Positions 51,686 to 59,997 of a stretch of DNA of 64,000 bases are shown in pieces. This DNA comes from Janthinobacterium psychrotolerans (lineage in GTDB: Bacteria > Pseudomonadota > Gammaproteobacteria > Burkholderiales > Burkholderiaceae_D), in NCBI RefSeq assembly GCF_001677885.1, contig NZ_LOCQ01000042.1, positions 24,414 through 88,413 of the forward strand, given 5' to 3'. How positions within the stretch are numbered: the stretch's first letter is position 1; every line of letters starts with the position of its first letter. The notes beneath the pieces are model-generated. The model worked only from the letters and a program-made list of their open reading frames with translations. It made no database searches and was not told the DNA's origin. Made by a program: the position numbers and the translations under genes.

Positions 51686-54360
51686 GATAGTCCTTCTTCT
51701 TGCGGTTGCGCCACAATACCGTTACTTCTTGCTTCAAAGCTCACTGGTATTGCGCCGGCGCACCAGCGTTGCCAGATGTGGCGCAGGGCGACTTCTAGTC
51801 CCACTGCAATTTCCGCAGGCTGGCCGCTTGCCGCGAGGTTCATCCGTTCCCGCATCTCCAGGCGCATGCTGGCCAGTCGGCCCGGATCGCTGGCGTGCGC
51901 CAGCCCTTTGGCAAGGAAATCTTGTTCGCCATCGGCGATGAAGTCCGCCAATCCGGCGTGGGACAGGATGGCCGCACTGACGAAACCGGGCAAGGTCGGT
52001 CCCGGCATAGTCAGGGTGGGGACGCCCATCCACAGAGCGTGAAAGCCGGTGGTGCCGCTGGTGTAAGGATATGTGTCGAGACAGAGGTCAACCTGGCTGT
52101 GCAACGCCAGGTATTCGTCGATACTGGTGTATCCGTGAAACGTCAACCTGTCGGCGGCGATGCCTTCGCGCGCAAACCAGGAGCGCAGCCGGTCGCTGGC
52201 CTGCTTGTTGGGCATGGCCGCGAGCAGCATTTTTGTCTCGGGTGCCGCGCGCAGCAACGCCGACCAGCGGGCGATGACCTCGCGGCTCAATTTGCTGGCC
52301 CGGTTGAAACTGCCAAACGTGATGTGGCCGTTGCTGATCGATGGCGCCGCACTGATCTCTGGTGCCGCGGGCGACGGCAGGAAGGGAGCGCAAGCAGGCA
52401 GCCGTATCAGTTTTTCCGTGAACTGGTCATCAAGCACGCCAGGCGGGGAGTAATAGCGGTCGGTCAGAAAATAATCCATCGCCTGCAAGCCGGTGGTACC
52501 TGGATAGCCGATCCAGGTCAGCTGCAGCGGCGCCGGCTTGCGCGCAAACGTCGGCAGACGGTTGAAGCCGGTATGGCCCGACAGGTCGATCAGGATATCG
52601 ATCGCATCGCTGGTGATCAGTTGTGCCAGTTCCGCATGCGTCAGCTTCTCGACTTGGCGCCAGATGCCAGCCAGGCCATGCAAATGGCGGCTGATGGGGT
52701 CGATGTGGAAGCTGTTAGCGTAAATCACGATCTCCAGGCGCGGCGACAGCGCCAGGTGTTCCAGGATGGGCGTTATGAAGTGCGCTACCGCGTGGTTGTA
52801 CAGATCTGCGGAAACAAAACCGATGCGCAGCCGGCGTTCCGGTTCGCGCGTATTGGTATGCAGGGGCCAGGACGCGCGCAGCGGCGCCTCGAAATGCTCC
52901 GCGTAGCGCAGATGCTCCGCAAACAGAGCAGCGGCATCGATATCCGGGCTATGCGTGAGATAAAACAACAGATTGCTGTGCAGTTCATCCCAGTCCGGGT
53001 TGATCTTCAGTGCCTGGCGAGCATGTGCGATGGCCTGCTCGACGCGACCCAGGCGCGCCAGTGCGGCGCTGATATTGACGTGCGCCCGGCGCTGAAGTGG
53101 ATCGAGCTTGACCACGGTTTCGAAACTGCTGACCGCCTCGCTCAGGCGGCCCATCTCCATCAGGCAAGTACCCAGGTTGACATGGGCTGCGGTGGACTTG
53201 GGGCCCAGTTTCACGGCGCGCCGGCAGCTCTGCAATGCCGCTTCGCGCTGCCCCATGGCGTTGAGGGTGGCGGCAATATTGCTGTGAGTGATGGGATTGT
53301 CCGGGGTCAGCAACGCTACCTGCCGGAACGTCGCCAGCGCCTGTTCGAGTTGGCCGTTGTCTTGCAGCGCCATGCCGAGGTTGTTCAGGGCGTCGATATT
53401 GTGCGGTTCGAGCAACAGCGCCGCCTGATAGATGGCGATCGCCGATTCCTGGCGCCGGGTTTCGCGCAGCAGGTCGGCATAATGCAGCATCGGCGCGGCG
53501 ACGGTGGCGTCGAGAGCGATTGCCTGGCGGTAGGCGATCTCGGCCTCGGCCGTCTCGCCCAGTGCATGCAGGCTGCGTCCCAGGCCGTGGTAGTGGGCGG
53601 CAATGGCCGCCGGCAGCGCGGTGGCGGCGCGGTAGCTGGCCGCCGCCTGTGCGTTGCGATCGAGCCTGAACAGTACATTGCCCAGGCCGCCATGCGCCAT
53701 GGCATTGCCGGCATCGATTGCCAAAGCCGCCGCGTAGCTTTGCATCGCCGGCTCGGGACGGTTCAGTGCCACCTGCACGTCGCCCAGCTTGCGATACAGG
53801 TCGGTGGCCCCCGGCGCCAGCGCCAGTGCCTGGCGATAGCTCGCTTCGGCCGCCTGGAATTGTTGCTGCGCCTGTAAAATGTCGGCCTTGCCGGCATGCG
53901 CCATGGCCAGCGCCGGATCGAGCTCCAGCGCGCCGCGATAGCATTCGGCCGCTTCCTTAAGGTGCCCTTGCGCCTGCAGCGCATCACCGAGGCGGCTCAT
54001 GGCCTCGGCAAAGCCGGGCGCCAGTTCCAGCGCGCGCATGAAACACGGCATGGCCAGGTCGGGATGGCCACCATCCATATGGGCGTTGCCCAGGTGCAGA
54101 TGGCCTTCGGCGTCGGCGGGCGCCAGTTCCACGGTTTCTTGCAGCGCCGCCAGGCCATCCTTGCCCTGCAGCTGCAAGGCCATGGCCAGCACGCTCCAGA
54201 GCAGCGCCGACGCGGGGTAGCGCTCGAGCAGGGCGCGTGTCGCCTGTTCCATTTGCCCATGCTCGCCGCTCTCATGCAGGCTAACGATATGATCGATTTC
54301 CTGTTGAGTGGGCTGCTGCCCGTCATGGGGCGGCGATGCTGCGGAATCGGTAGCGTGCAT
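51682..54360 (-). CDS. TPR-GT41 protein, SPINDLY/O-GlcNAc-transferase-like (flagellin glycosyltransferase candidate)
   Basis: An 892-residue protein: about 13 TPR repeats over residues 25-480 (e.g. AMSRLGDALQAQGHLKEAAE, LNNLGMALQDNGQLEQALAT), then a GT41-type catalytic region (510-870) with RRLRIGFVSADLYNH, DILIDLSGHTGFNRLPTFAR, TWIGYPGTTGLQAMDYF, ITFGSFNRASKLSRE and DLCLDTYPYTSGTTG. The catalytic half is very like that of the protein at 40027-42843. It is the first gene of the run and overlaps the aminotransferase by 4 bases. The ATG at 54360 has no clear Shine-Dalgarno, so a slightly different start is possible. Confidence 0.86.
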   Translation of the reverse strand: MHATDSAASPPHDGQQPTQQEIDHIVSLHESGEHGQMEQATRALLERYPASALLWSVLAMALQLQGKDGLAALQETVELAPADAEGHLHLGNAHMDGGHPDLAMPCFMRALELAPGFAEAMSRLGDALQAQGHLKEAAECYRGALELDPALAMAHAGKADILQAQQQFQAAEASYRQALALAPGATDLYRKLGDVQVALNRPEPAMQSYAAALAIDAGNAMAHGGLGNVLFRLDRNAQAAASYRAATALPAAIAAHYHGLGRSLHALGETAEAEIAYRQAIALDATVAAPMLHYADLLRETRRQESAIAIYQAALLLEPHNIDALNNLGMALQDNGQLEQALATFRQVALLTPDNPITHSNIAATLNAMGQREAALQSCRRAVKLGPKSTAAHVNLGTCLMEMGRLSEAVSSFETVVKLDPLQRRAHVNISAALARLGRVEQAIAHARQALKINPDWDELHSNLLFYLTHSPDIDAAALFAEHLRYAEHFEAPLRASWPLHTNTREPERRLRIGFVSADLYNHAVAHFITPILEHLALSPRLEIVIYANSFHIDPISRHLHGLAGIWRQVEKLTHAELAQLITSDAIDILIDLSGHTGFNRLPTFARKPAPLQLTWIGYPGTTGLQAMDYFLTDRYYSPPGVLDDQFTEKLIRLPACAPFLPSPAAPEISAAPSISNGHITFGSFNRASKLSREVIARWSALLRAAPETKMLLAAMPNKQASDRLRSWFAREGIAADRLTFHGYTSIDEYLALHSQVDLCLDTYPYTSGTTGFHALWMGVPTLTMPGPTLPGFVSAAILSHAGLADFIADGEQDFLAKGLAHASDPGRLASMRLEMRERMNLAASGQPAEIAVGLEVALRHIWQRWCAGAIPVSFEARSNGIVAQPQEEGLS

Positions 54361-54440
54361 GGAAGAAATAAGAGTGAGTGCCACCTTCAATTGTAACGGC
54401 TGGCAGTGCTTTAGAGAAATATCTTCTTCATAAACTTCGC

Positions 54441-54485
54441 TTTGAAAAGAATGGCGTGGACATCTTGCGACGCGCACGCCATTCT
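54441..54485 (-). terminator. Possible terminator after the ETF-QO gene
   Basis: An 11-bp perfect inverted repeat, AGAATGGCGTG (54448-54458) and CACGCCATTCT (54475-54485), with a 16-base loop. On the minus strand it is followed by TTTTC. It would end ETF-QO transcripts before the glycosylation run. The long loop and short U tract make it moderate. Confidence 0.5.
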
Positions 54486-54513
54486 ACCTCGCAGCTTGCC
54501 TGCAATCAGCAAC

Positions 54514-56190
54514 TTACATATTCGGATAATTCGGCCCGCCGCCGCCTTCCGGCGTGACCCACACGATATTTTGCGTCGGGTCCTTGATATCGCAGGTTTT
54601 GCAGTGCACGCAGTTCTGCGCATTGATCTGCAGGCGTTCGGCGCCGTCGTCGTTTTTCACGAATTCATAGACGCCAGCCGGACAGTAACGCGCTTCCGGG
54701 CCGGCGTAGGTGGCCAAGTTGACGTCGACCGGCACGCTGGCATTTTTCAACGTCAGGTGGATCGGCTGGTCTTCGGCGTGGTTGGTGTTCGAGATGAACA
54801 CCGACGACATCTTGTCGAAAGTGAGTTTGCCATCCGGTTTCGGATAGACGATCTTTTTCGACTGGGCCGCCGGTTTCAGGCATTCGTGGTCGCCATGCGT
54901 GTGGTGCAAGGTCCACGGCGCCTTGCCGCGCAAGAGTATCTGATCGATACCCGTCATCAGGCTGCCCAGGTACAGGCCTTTCGACAGCCATGGCTTGACG
55001 TTGCGCGCCACGTGCAGCTCTTCATGCAGCCAGGACTGTTCAAAAGCGACCGGGTAGCTGGCCAGTTCGTCATGCTGGCGCTGCTCGCCCAGCGCGCCGA
55101 ATGCCGCGTCGGCCGCCAGCATGCCGCTCTTGATGGCCGCGTGGCTGCCCTTGATGCGGCTCATGTTCAAAAAGCCCGCATCGCAGCCGATCAGCGCGCC
55201 GCCGGCGAACACCAGTTTTGGCAGGCACTGCAGGCCGCCGGCCGTGATCGCGCGCGCGCCGTACGAGATGCGCTTGCCGCCTTCGAAGAACTTGCGGATT
55301 TCCGGATGGGTCTTGTAGCGCTGGAATTCCTCGTACGGCGACAGGTAGGGGTTTTCATAGGCCAGCCCCACCACGTAACCGACCATTACCTGGTTGTTTT
55401 CCATGTGATACAGGAAGGAGCCGCCATAGGTTTTTGCATCCAGCGGCCAGCCGGTCGAGTGGATCACCAGGCCGGGTTGGTGCAGGGCAGGGTCGATCTC
55501 CCACAGTTCCTTGATGCCGATGCCGTACGATTGCGGATCCTTGCCCGCGTTCAGGTCGTATTTGGCCATCAGCTGCTTGCCCAGGTGGCCGCGCGCGCCT
55601 TCGGCAAACAAGGTGTATTTGGCGTGCAATTCCATGCCCAGCTGGAAGTCGGGACCCGGTTCGCCGTCGCGCTTGACGCCCATGTTGCCGGTCGCCACGC
55701 CTTTCACCGAGCCGTCGTCGTTGTACAGGATTTCGGCAGCCGGAAAGCCGGGGAAGATCTCCACGCCCAGGTTTTCCGCCTGCTGGCCCATCCAGCGCAC
55801 CACGTTGCCCAGCGAGACGATGTAGTTGCCATGGTTTTCAAAGCAGGCCGGCACGGCGAAGTTCGGCGTTTTATAGGCTTTGGTTTCGGTCAGGAACAGG
55901 ATGCGGTCTTCCGTCACGGCCGTGTTCAACGGCGCGCCCAAGTCCTTCCAGTTCGGGATCAGTTCGGTCAACGCTTTCGGGTCCATGATGGCGCCCGACA
56001 GGATATGGGCGCCCAGTTCGCCGCCTTTTTCCAGCACGCAGACGGACACTTCCTGGCTTTTTTCGGCGGCCAGCTGCTTCAGGCGGATCGCGGCAGCCAG
56101 GCCGGCCGGGCCACCGCCGACGATCACCACGTCGTACTCCATGGTCTCGCGCGGTCCGTACTGTTCAACTAAGTTATTTGGCTGTGTCAT
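54514..56190 (-). CDS. Electron-transfer flavoprotein:ubiquinone oxidoreductase
   Basis: A 558-residue ETF-QO, which passes electrons from the electron-transfer flavoprotein (fatty acid and amino acid oxidation) to quinone at the inner membrane. N-terminal FAD motif DVVIVGGGPAGLAAAIRLKQ; GAIMDPKALTELIPNW; EGARGHLGKQLM; LKNASVPVDVNLATYAGPEA; and the C-terminal 4Fe-4S cluster ligands YCPAGVYEF and NCVHCKTCDIKDPTQNIVWV. Full length. It has its own upstream gap (56191-56440) shared with the divergent SDR gene. Confidence 0.95.
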   Translation of the reverse strand: MTQPNNLVEQYGPRETMEYDVVIVGGGPAGLAAAIRLKQLAAEKSQEVSVCVLEKGGELGAHILSGAIMDPKALTELIPNWKDLGAPLNTAVTEDRILFLTETKAYKTPNFAVPACFENHGNYIVSLGNVVRWMGQQAENLGVEIFPGFPAAEILYNDDGSVKGVATGNMGVKRDGEPGPDFQLGMELHAKYTLFAEGARGHLGKQLMAKYDLNAGKDPQSYGIGIKELWEIDPALHQPGLVIHSTGWPLDAKTYGGSFLYHMENNQVMVGYVVGLAYENPYLSPYEEFQRYKTHPEIRKFFEGGKRISYGARAITAGGLQCLPKLVFAGGALIGCDAGFLNMSRIKGSHAAIKSGMLAADAAFGALGEQRQHDELASYPVAFEQSWLHEELHVARNVKPWLSKGLYLGSLMTGIDQILLRGKAPWTLHHTHGDHECLKPAAQSKKIVYPKPDGKLTFDKMSSVFISNTNHAEDQPIHLTLKNASVPVDVNLATYAGPEARYCPAGVYEFVKNDDGAERLQINAQNCVHCKTCDIKDPTQNIVWVTPEGGGGPNYPNM

Positions 56191-56440
56191 GGTCTCGTTT
56201 TATGGTTACTGAATTCGATGAATAGGGAAGCGCAGGGAAATTTAAGCACGAGTGTGCTTGTTTTTGGCGCAGATTGCAACTTTGGCGCCATTTTGCGGGA
56301 CATCGCCCCACGCCGCAATCTAATTCCGGGCATTTTGTGTAATGATGGCGTTTACTTTAGCCCAGCCGTGGCGAGCAGGAAATGATCGTGTCGGCCATGG
56401 CAGCGGCAAAGTGTTATTCAAAATAAAACAGGAGCAGCTC

Positions 56441-57217
56441 GTGGGCATAGAAGTCAATTTCGAGGGCAAGATCGCCCTGATTACCGGCGCGTCCAGCGGC
56501 CTCGGGGCGCGCTTTGCAAAAGTGCTGGCGCAAGCCGGCGCCCAGGTCGTGCTGGCCTCGCGCCGCACCGAGCGCCTGAAAGAACTGCGCGCCGAGATCG
56601 AAGCCGAGGGCGGCGCCGCCCACGTGGTGGCGCTCGACGTGACCGACTTTGCCAGCATCAAGTCGGCCATCGCCCACGCGGAAACGGAAGCGGGGCCGAT
56701 CGATATCCTGGTCAACAATTCCGGCGTGTCGACCACCCAGCGCCTGGTCGACGTCACGCCCGAGGATTATGCCTTCGTGATGGACACCAATTTGCGCGGT
56801 TCGTTCTTCGTGGCCCAGCAAACGGCCAAGCGCATGATCGCGCGCGCCAAGGGCGACCCGAAAAAACAGCACCGCATCATCAATATCGCTTCCATGGCCG
56901 GCTTGCAGGTGCTGCCGCAGATCGGCGTGTATTGCATGAGCAAGGCCGGCATGGTGCACATGACGCGCGCCATGGCCGCCGAGTGGGGCAAGTACGGCAT
57001 CAATACCAACGCCATTTGCCCCGGCTATATTTCGACCGAAATCAACGAGGATTACTTTGCCACCGAGCAGGGCAAGAAGCTGATCCAGATGCTGCCGAAC
57101 AAACGTCCAGGCAAGCCGGAAGATCTCGATGGCTTGCTGTTATTGCTCGCTGGCGAGGATTCGCACTTCATCAACGGCGCAATCATCTCGGCCGACGGCG
57201 GCATGACGGCGTTTTAA
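56441..57217 (+). CDS. Short-chain dehydrogenase/reductase
   Basis: A 258-residue classical SDR: KIALITGASSGLGARFAKVL (cofactor motif), an R-R pair after VVLASRR suggesting NADP(H), DILVNNSGVSTTQ, IINIASMAGLQ with the catalytic Ser, and VYCMSKAGMVHMTRAMAAEW with Tyr and Lys. The end (FINGAIISADGGMTAF) is normal. GTG at 56441 is chosen because AGGAG lies 6 bases before it and it starts just ahead of the Rossmann fold; an upstream in-frame ATG at 56342 has neither. Probably a 3-oxoacyl or 3-hydroxyacyl-CoA reductase given the neighbours, but substrate is not evident. Confidence 0.87.
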   Translation: MGIEVNFEGKIALITGASSGLGARFAKVLAQAGAQVVLASRRTERLKELRAEIEAEGGAAHVVALDVTDFASIKSAIAHAETEAGPIDILVNNSGVSTTQRLVDVTPEDYAFVMDTNLRGSFFVAQQTAKRMIARAKGDPKKQHRIINIASMAGLQVLPQIGVYCMSKAGMVHMTRAMAAEWGKYGINTNAICPGYISTEINEDYFATEQGKKLIQMLPNKRPGKPEDLDGLLLLLAGEDSHFINGAIISADGGMTAF

Positions 57218-57780
57218 GGTTGCCAGCGCAGGCCCACCAGCTTGTGCACCAGCTCCGACGAGGTCGACGCGGCAAACTTGCGCATCAGCTTGGCGCGGTG
57301 CATTTCCACCGTGCGTGGGCTGAGGTCGATCTGGCGCGCGATCAGCTTGCTGGTCTTGCCTTCCACCAGCAGCGCGGCGATCTCGCGCTCGCGCGGCGTC
57401 AGCTCCGCCGTCACCGGGCGCTTTTCGCTGACATCCTCGAACGTCCAGATGCCGGCGCCCAGCGGCTTTCCCGGCAGCATGGCGTGGCCCGTGACGTGGC
57501 ACCAGAATAATTCTCCATTGCTGCGGCGCATGATGCGCTCGTCCGAATAACGCCCCTTGGCGTTCATGATGGGGATGATGCGCTCACCGGTGCGCAGGAA
57601 TTCATCGTGGGTGGGGTAGAGTACTTCGAAGGACTTGCCGTCGAGCTGGGCGCGCGCGTAGCCGAACATGGCGGCCAGCGCTTCGTTGCAGCTGCGCATG
57701 ATGCGGTTCTCCGACATGCACATGCCGACCGGTGCGTGCAGGAAGATGCTTTCATAGTCGATCGCGGTCGTGGCATTCAT
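57214..57780 (-). CDS. PAS domain - LuxR-type transcriptional regulator
   Basis: A 188-residue regulator: an N-terminal PAS domain (about 8-120: IFLHAPVGMCMSENRIMRSC, EALAAMFGYARAQLDGKSFE, RRSNGELFWCHVTGHAM) and a LuxR/FixJ helix-turn-helix (about 122-185: AELTPREREIAALLVEGKTS, KLIARQIDLSPRTVEMHRAK). This one-component layout with PAS and no receiver is common in beta- and gammaproteobacteria. Its stop overlaps that of the convergent SDR gene by 4 bases, and it is divergent from the CoA-transferase genes, which are candidate targets. Confidence 0.88.
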   Translation of the reverse strand: MNATTAIDYESIFLHAPVGMCMSENRIMRSCNEALAAMFGYARAQLDGKSFEVLYPTHDEFLRTGERIIPIMNAKGRYSDERIMRRSNGELFWCHVTGHAMLPGKPLGAGIWTFEDVSEKRPVTAELTPREREIAALLVEGKTSKLIARQIDLSPRTVEMHRAKLMRKFAASTSSELVHKLVGLRWQP

Positions 57781-57948
57781 CGGATGGGGATCACTCTCAC
57801 AGGGCGAAGCGCGGCACGGCGCCGGTAGTTCTACGGTATTGTACTTTCGACGGGCGTATTTTATGCTCAGTTGCTGCGGGCGTCAGCGATCCGTGCCAAG
57901 ATGCCGCAAAGAATACACAATAAAGTTCAACACACCAGAGGGACACCC

Positions 57949-58650
57949 ATGAATAAAGTTTATCCTGACGCCGCCGCGGCGTTGGCAGGCATCGTCCAGG
58001 ACGGCCAGACCATCGCGGTCGGCGGCTTCGGCCTGTGCGGCATTCCCGAAGCACTGATCGGCGCCTTGCGCGATTCGGGCGTCACCAACCTGACCGCCAT
58101 TTCCAACAACGCCGGCGTGGACGGCTTCGGCCTGGGGCAGCTGCTCACCACGCGCCAGATCAAGAAAATGATCGCCTCGTATGTGGGTGAAAACAAGGAA
58201 TTCGCGCGCCAGTACCTGGCCGGCGAACTGGAACTGGAGTTCACGCCGCAGGGTACGCTGGCGGAAAAACTGCGCGCCGGCGGCGCCGGCATTCCCGCCT
58301 TCTTTACCAGGACCGGCGTCGGCACCATCGTTGCCGACGGCAAGGAACTGCGTGAATTCGACGGCGAGCAATACGTGATGGAACGCAGCCTGGTGGCCGA
58401 TGTGTCGCTGGTCAAGGCCTATATGGCCGACCGCGCCGGCAACCTGGTGTACCGCAAGACAGCGCGCAACTTCAACCCGAACGTGGCCATGGCTGGCAAG
58501 ATCACCATCGTCGAAGTGGAAAAACTGGTCGAAGTGGGCGAGATCGACCCCGACGACGTGCACACGCCGAGCATTTTCGTGCACCGCATCGTGGTCAACG
58601 CCACGCCGGAAAAACGCATCGAGCAGCGCACCGTGCGCACTGAAACATAA
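57949..58650 (+). CDS. 3-oxoacid CoA-transferase subunit A
   Basis: A 233-residue alpha subunit of a succinyl-CoA:3-ketoacid (acetoacetate) CoA-transferase. It begins [20 protein letters not shown] and has [35 protein letters not shown] and [20 protein letters not shown] with [10 protein letters not shown], all family signatures. The ATG at 57949 has GAGGG 5 bases upstream; the longer frame from 57871 runs through the intergenic region. It pairs with the beta subunit 20 bases downstream and feeds ketone bodies into central metabolism. Confidence 0.92.
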   Translation: MNKVYPDAAAALAGIVQDGQTIAVGGFGLCGIPEALIGALRDSGVTNLTAISNNAGVDGFGLGQLLTTRQIKKMIASYVGENKEFARQYLAGELELEFTPQGTLAEKLRAGGAGIPAFFTRTGVGTIVADGKELREFDGEQYVMERSLVADVSLVKAYMADRAGNLVYRKTARNFNPNVAMAGKITIVEVEKLVEVGEIDPDDVHTPSIFVHRIVVNATPEKRIEQRTVRTET

Positions 58651-58670
58651 AAAAGAGATCGGAGATCAAG

Positions 58671-59321
58671 ATGGCCTGGACCAGAGACGAAATGGCGGCG
58701 CGTGCCGCAAAAGAATTGCAGGATGGTTTTTATGTGAACCTGGGCATCGGCTTGCCGACCCTGGTGGCCAATTATGTGCCGGACAATATCGAAGTATTCC
58801 TGCAGTCGGAAAACGGTTTGCTGGGCATCGGTCCGTTCCCGCTCGATGCCGAGGTCGATGCCGACCTGATCAACGCCGGCAAGCAGACCGTGACGGCCTT
58901 GCCCGGCGCTGCCTACTTCAGCTCGGCCGATTCCTTCGGCATGATCCGTGGCGGCAAGATCAACCTGGCCATCCTGGGCGCCATGCAGGTGTCCGAAAAA
59001 GGCGACCTGGCGAACTGGATGATTCCAGGCAAGATGGTCAAGGGCATGGGCGGCGCGATGGACCTGGTGGCCGGCGTCAAGCGCGTGGTGGTGCTGATGG
59101 AACACGTGGCCACCGCCAAGGATGGCACGACCTCGCACAAGCTGCTGAAGCAATGCGACCTGCCCCTGACCGGTGTCGGCGTGGTCGACGTCATTATCAG
59201 CGACCTGGGTGTGATCGATGTGACTGAAAACGGCTTGAAGCTGGTCGAACTGGCACCCGGCGTGACCAAGGAACAGGTGCAGGCCGCGACCGGCGCGGAA
59301 CTGGACGTGTCGGCCGTCTAA
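58671..59321 (+). CDS. 3-oxoacid CoA-transferase subunit B
   Basis: A 216-residue beta subunit. [18 protein letters not shown] and [16 protein letters not shown] carry the SENG motif with the catalytic Glu; [20 protein letters not shown] and [20 protein letters not shown] follow. GGAG lies 6 bases before the ATG. The two subunits form the heterodimer or tetramer typical of bacterial SCOT. An intrinsic terminator follows at 59345-59376. Confidence 0.93.
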   Translation: MAWTRDEMAARAAKELQDGFYVNLGIGLPTLVANYVPDNIEVFLQSENGLLGIGPFPLDAEVDADLINAGKQTVTALPGAAYFSSADSFGMIRGGKINLAILGAMQVSEKGDLANWMIPGKMVKGMGGAMDLVAGVKRVVVLMEHVATAKDGTTSHKLLKQCDLPLTGVGVVDVIISDLGVIDVTENGLKLVELAPGVTKEQVQAATGAELDVSAV

Positions 59322-59344
59322 GGGCTGGCAGTAGCTGCGGGATG

Positions 59345-59376
59345 ACGGCGGACAGCGATGTCCGCCGTTTGTTTTT
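59345..59376 (+). terminator. Intrinsic terminator after the CoA-transferase genes
   Basis: Perfect 10-bp stem ACGGCGGACA (59345-59354) / TGTCCGCCGT (59359-59368), GCGA tetraloop, then TTTGTTTTT. Strong rho-independent form. Confidence 0.9.
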
Positions 59377-59412
59377 GCGCAGCCCGGCTTGCGGCTCACC
59401 CACATTTGCAGG

Positions 59413-59435
59413 ATAATGAGAATACTTCTCATTAT
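59413..59435 (+). promoter_or_regulatory. Fur box upstream of fecI
   Basis: Perfect inverted repeat ATAATGAGAA (59413-59422), 3-base centre, TTCTCATTAT (59426-59435), very close to the Fur consensus built from GATAAT hexamers. It ends 30 bases before the fecI ATG, so Fur should repress the sigma gene when iron is plentiful. Confidence 0.88.
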
Positions 59436-59465
59436 TATCGACTGGCCCTGCGGCAGTCTTCTCTC

Positions 59466-59996
59466 ATGCCTGCCAGCAAGCCATACACCGACGCGGAGGT
59501 CCAGCACGGCGACGCCGTCGGCAAGCTGTATGGCGAGCATCATGGCTGGCTGCTGTCGTGGCTGCGTCTCAAGCTCGGTTCCAGCCACCTGGCAGCCGAC
59601 CTGGCGCACGATACTTTTTTACGCGTGCTGGCCATGCGCTCTGGCCTGACCCTGCTGCAGCCGCGCGCCTACCTGCGCACCATCGCCCATGGCCTGGCCG
59701 TCAATCGCTGGCGCCGCCTCGATATCGAACGCGCCTGCCTGGACGCGCTGGCCGCCATGCCCCCAGCCCTGGCGCCGTCGCCGGAAGAGCGCCTGCTGGT
59801 GCTGGAAACCCTGCACCGTCTCGACACCATGCTGGCGCGGTTGCCGCACAAGGCGCGCCGCGCCTTCCTCATGCATCAGCTCGACGGCAGCAGTTATGCC
59901 GAGATCGCCGTCGAGCTGGGTGTGTCCGAACGCATGGTGCGCAAATACATGGCGCAGGCCATGTTGCAATGCCTGTGCCTGCAGCAGGAGGACTGA
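59466..59996 (+). CDS. fecI: ECF sigma factor, FecI type
   Basis: A 176-residue FecI-like sigma factor. Region 2 is LYGEHHGWLLSWLRLKLGSS with HLAADLAHDTFLRVL and LLQPRAYLRTIAHGLAVNRW; region 4 is LDTMLARLPHKARRAFLMHQ with LDGSSYAEIAVELGVSERMV and RKYMAQAMLQCL. The ATG at 59466 is chosen because translation from 59358 would cross the Fur box. It is expected to transcribe the fecA gene when released by FecR. The gap to fecR is one base. Confidence 0.9.
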   Translation: MPASKPYTDAEVQHGDAVGKLYGEHHGWLLSWLRLKLGSSHLAADLAHDTFLRVLAMRSGLTLLQPRAYLRTIAHGLAVNRWRRLDIERACLDALAAMPPALAPSPEERLLVLETLHRLDTMLARLPHKARRAFLMHQLDGSSYAEIAVELGVSERMVRKYMAQAMLQCLCLQQED

Positions 59997-59997
59997 G

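Noticed and set aside
54361..54385. TGGCAC hexamer just upstream of the first GT41 gene
   Set aside because: The -12 element is missing or off by one base and the site would be only about 10 bases before the start codon.
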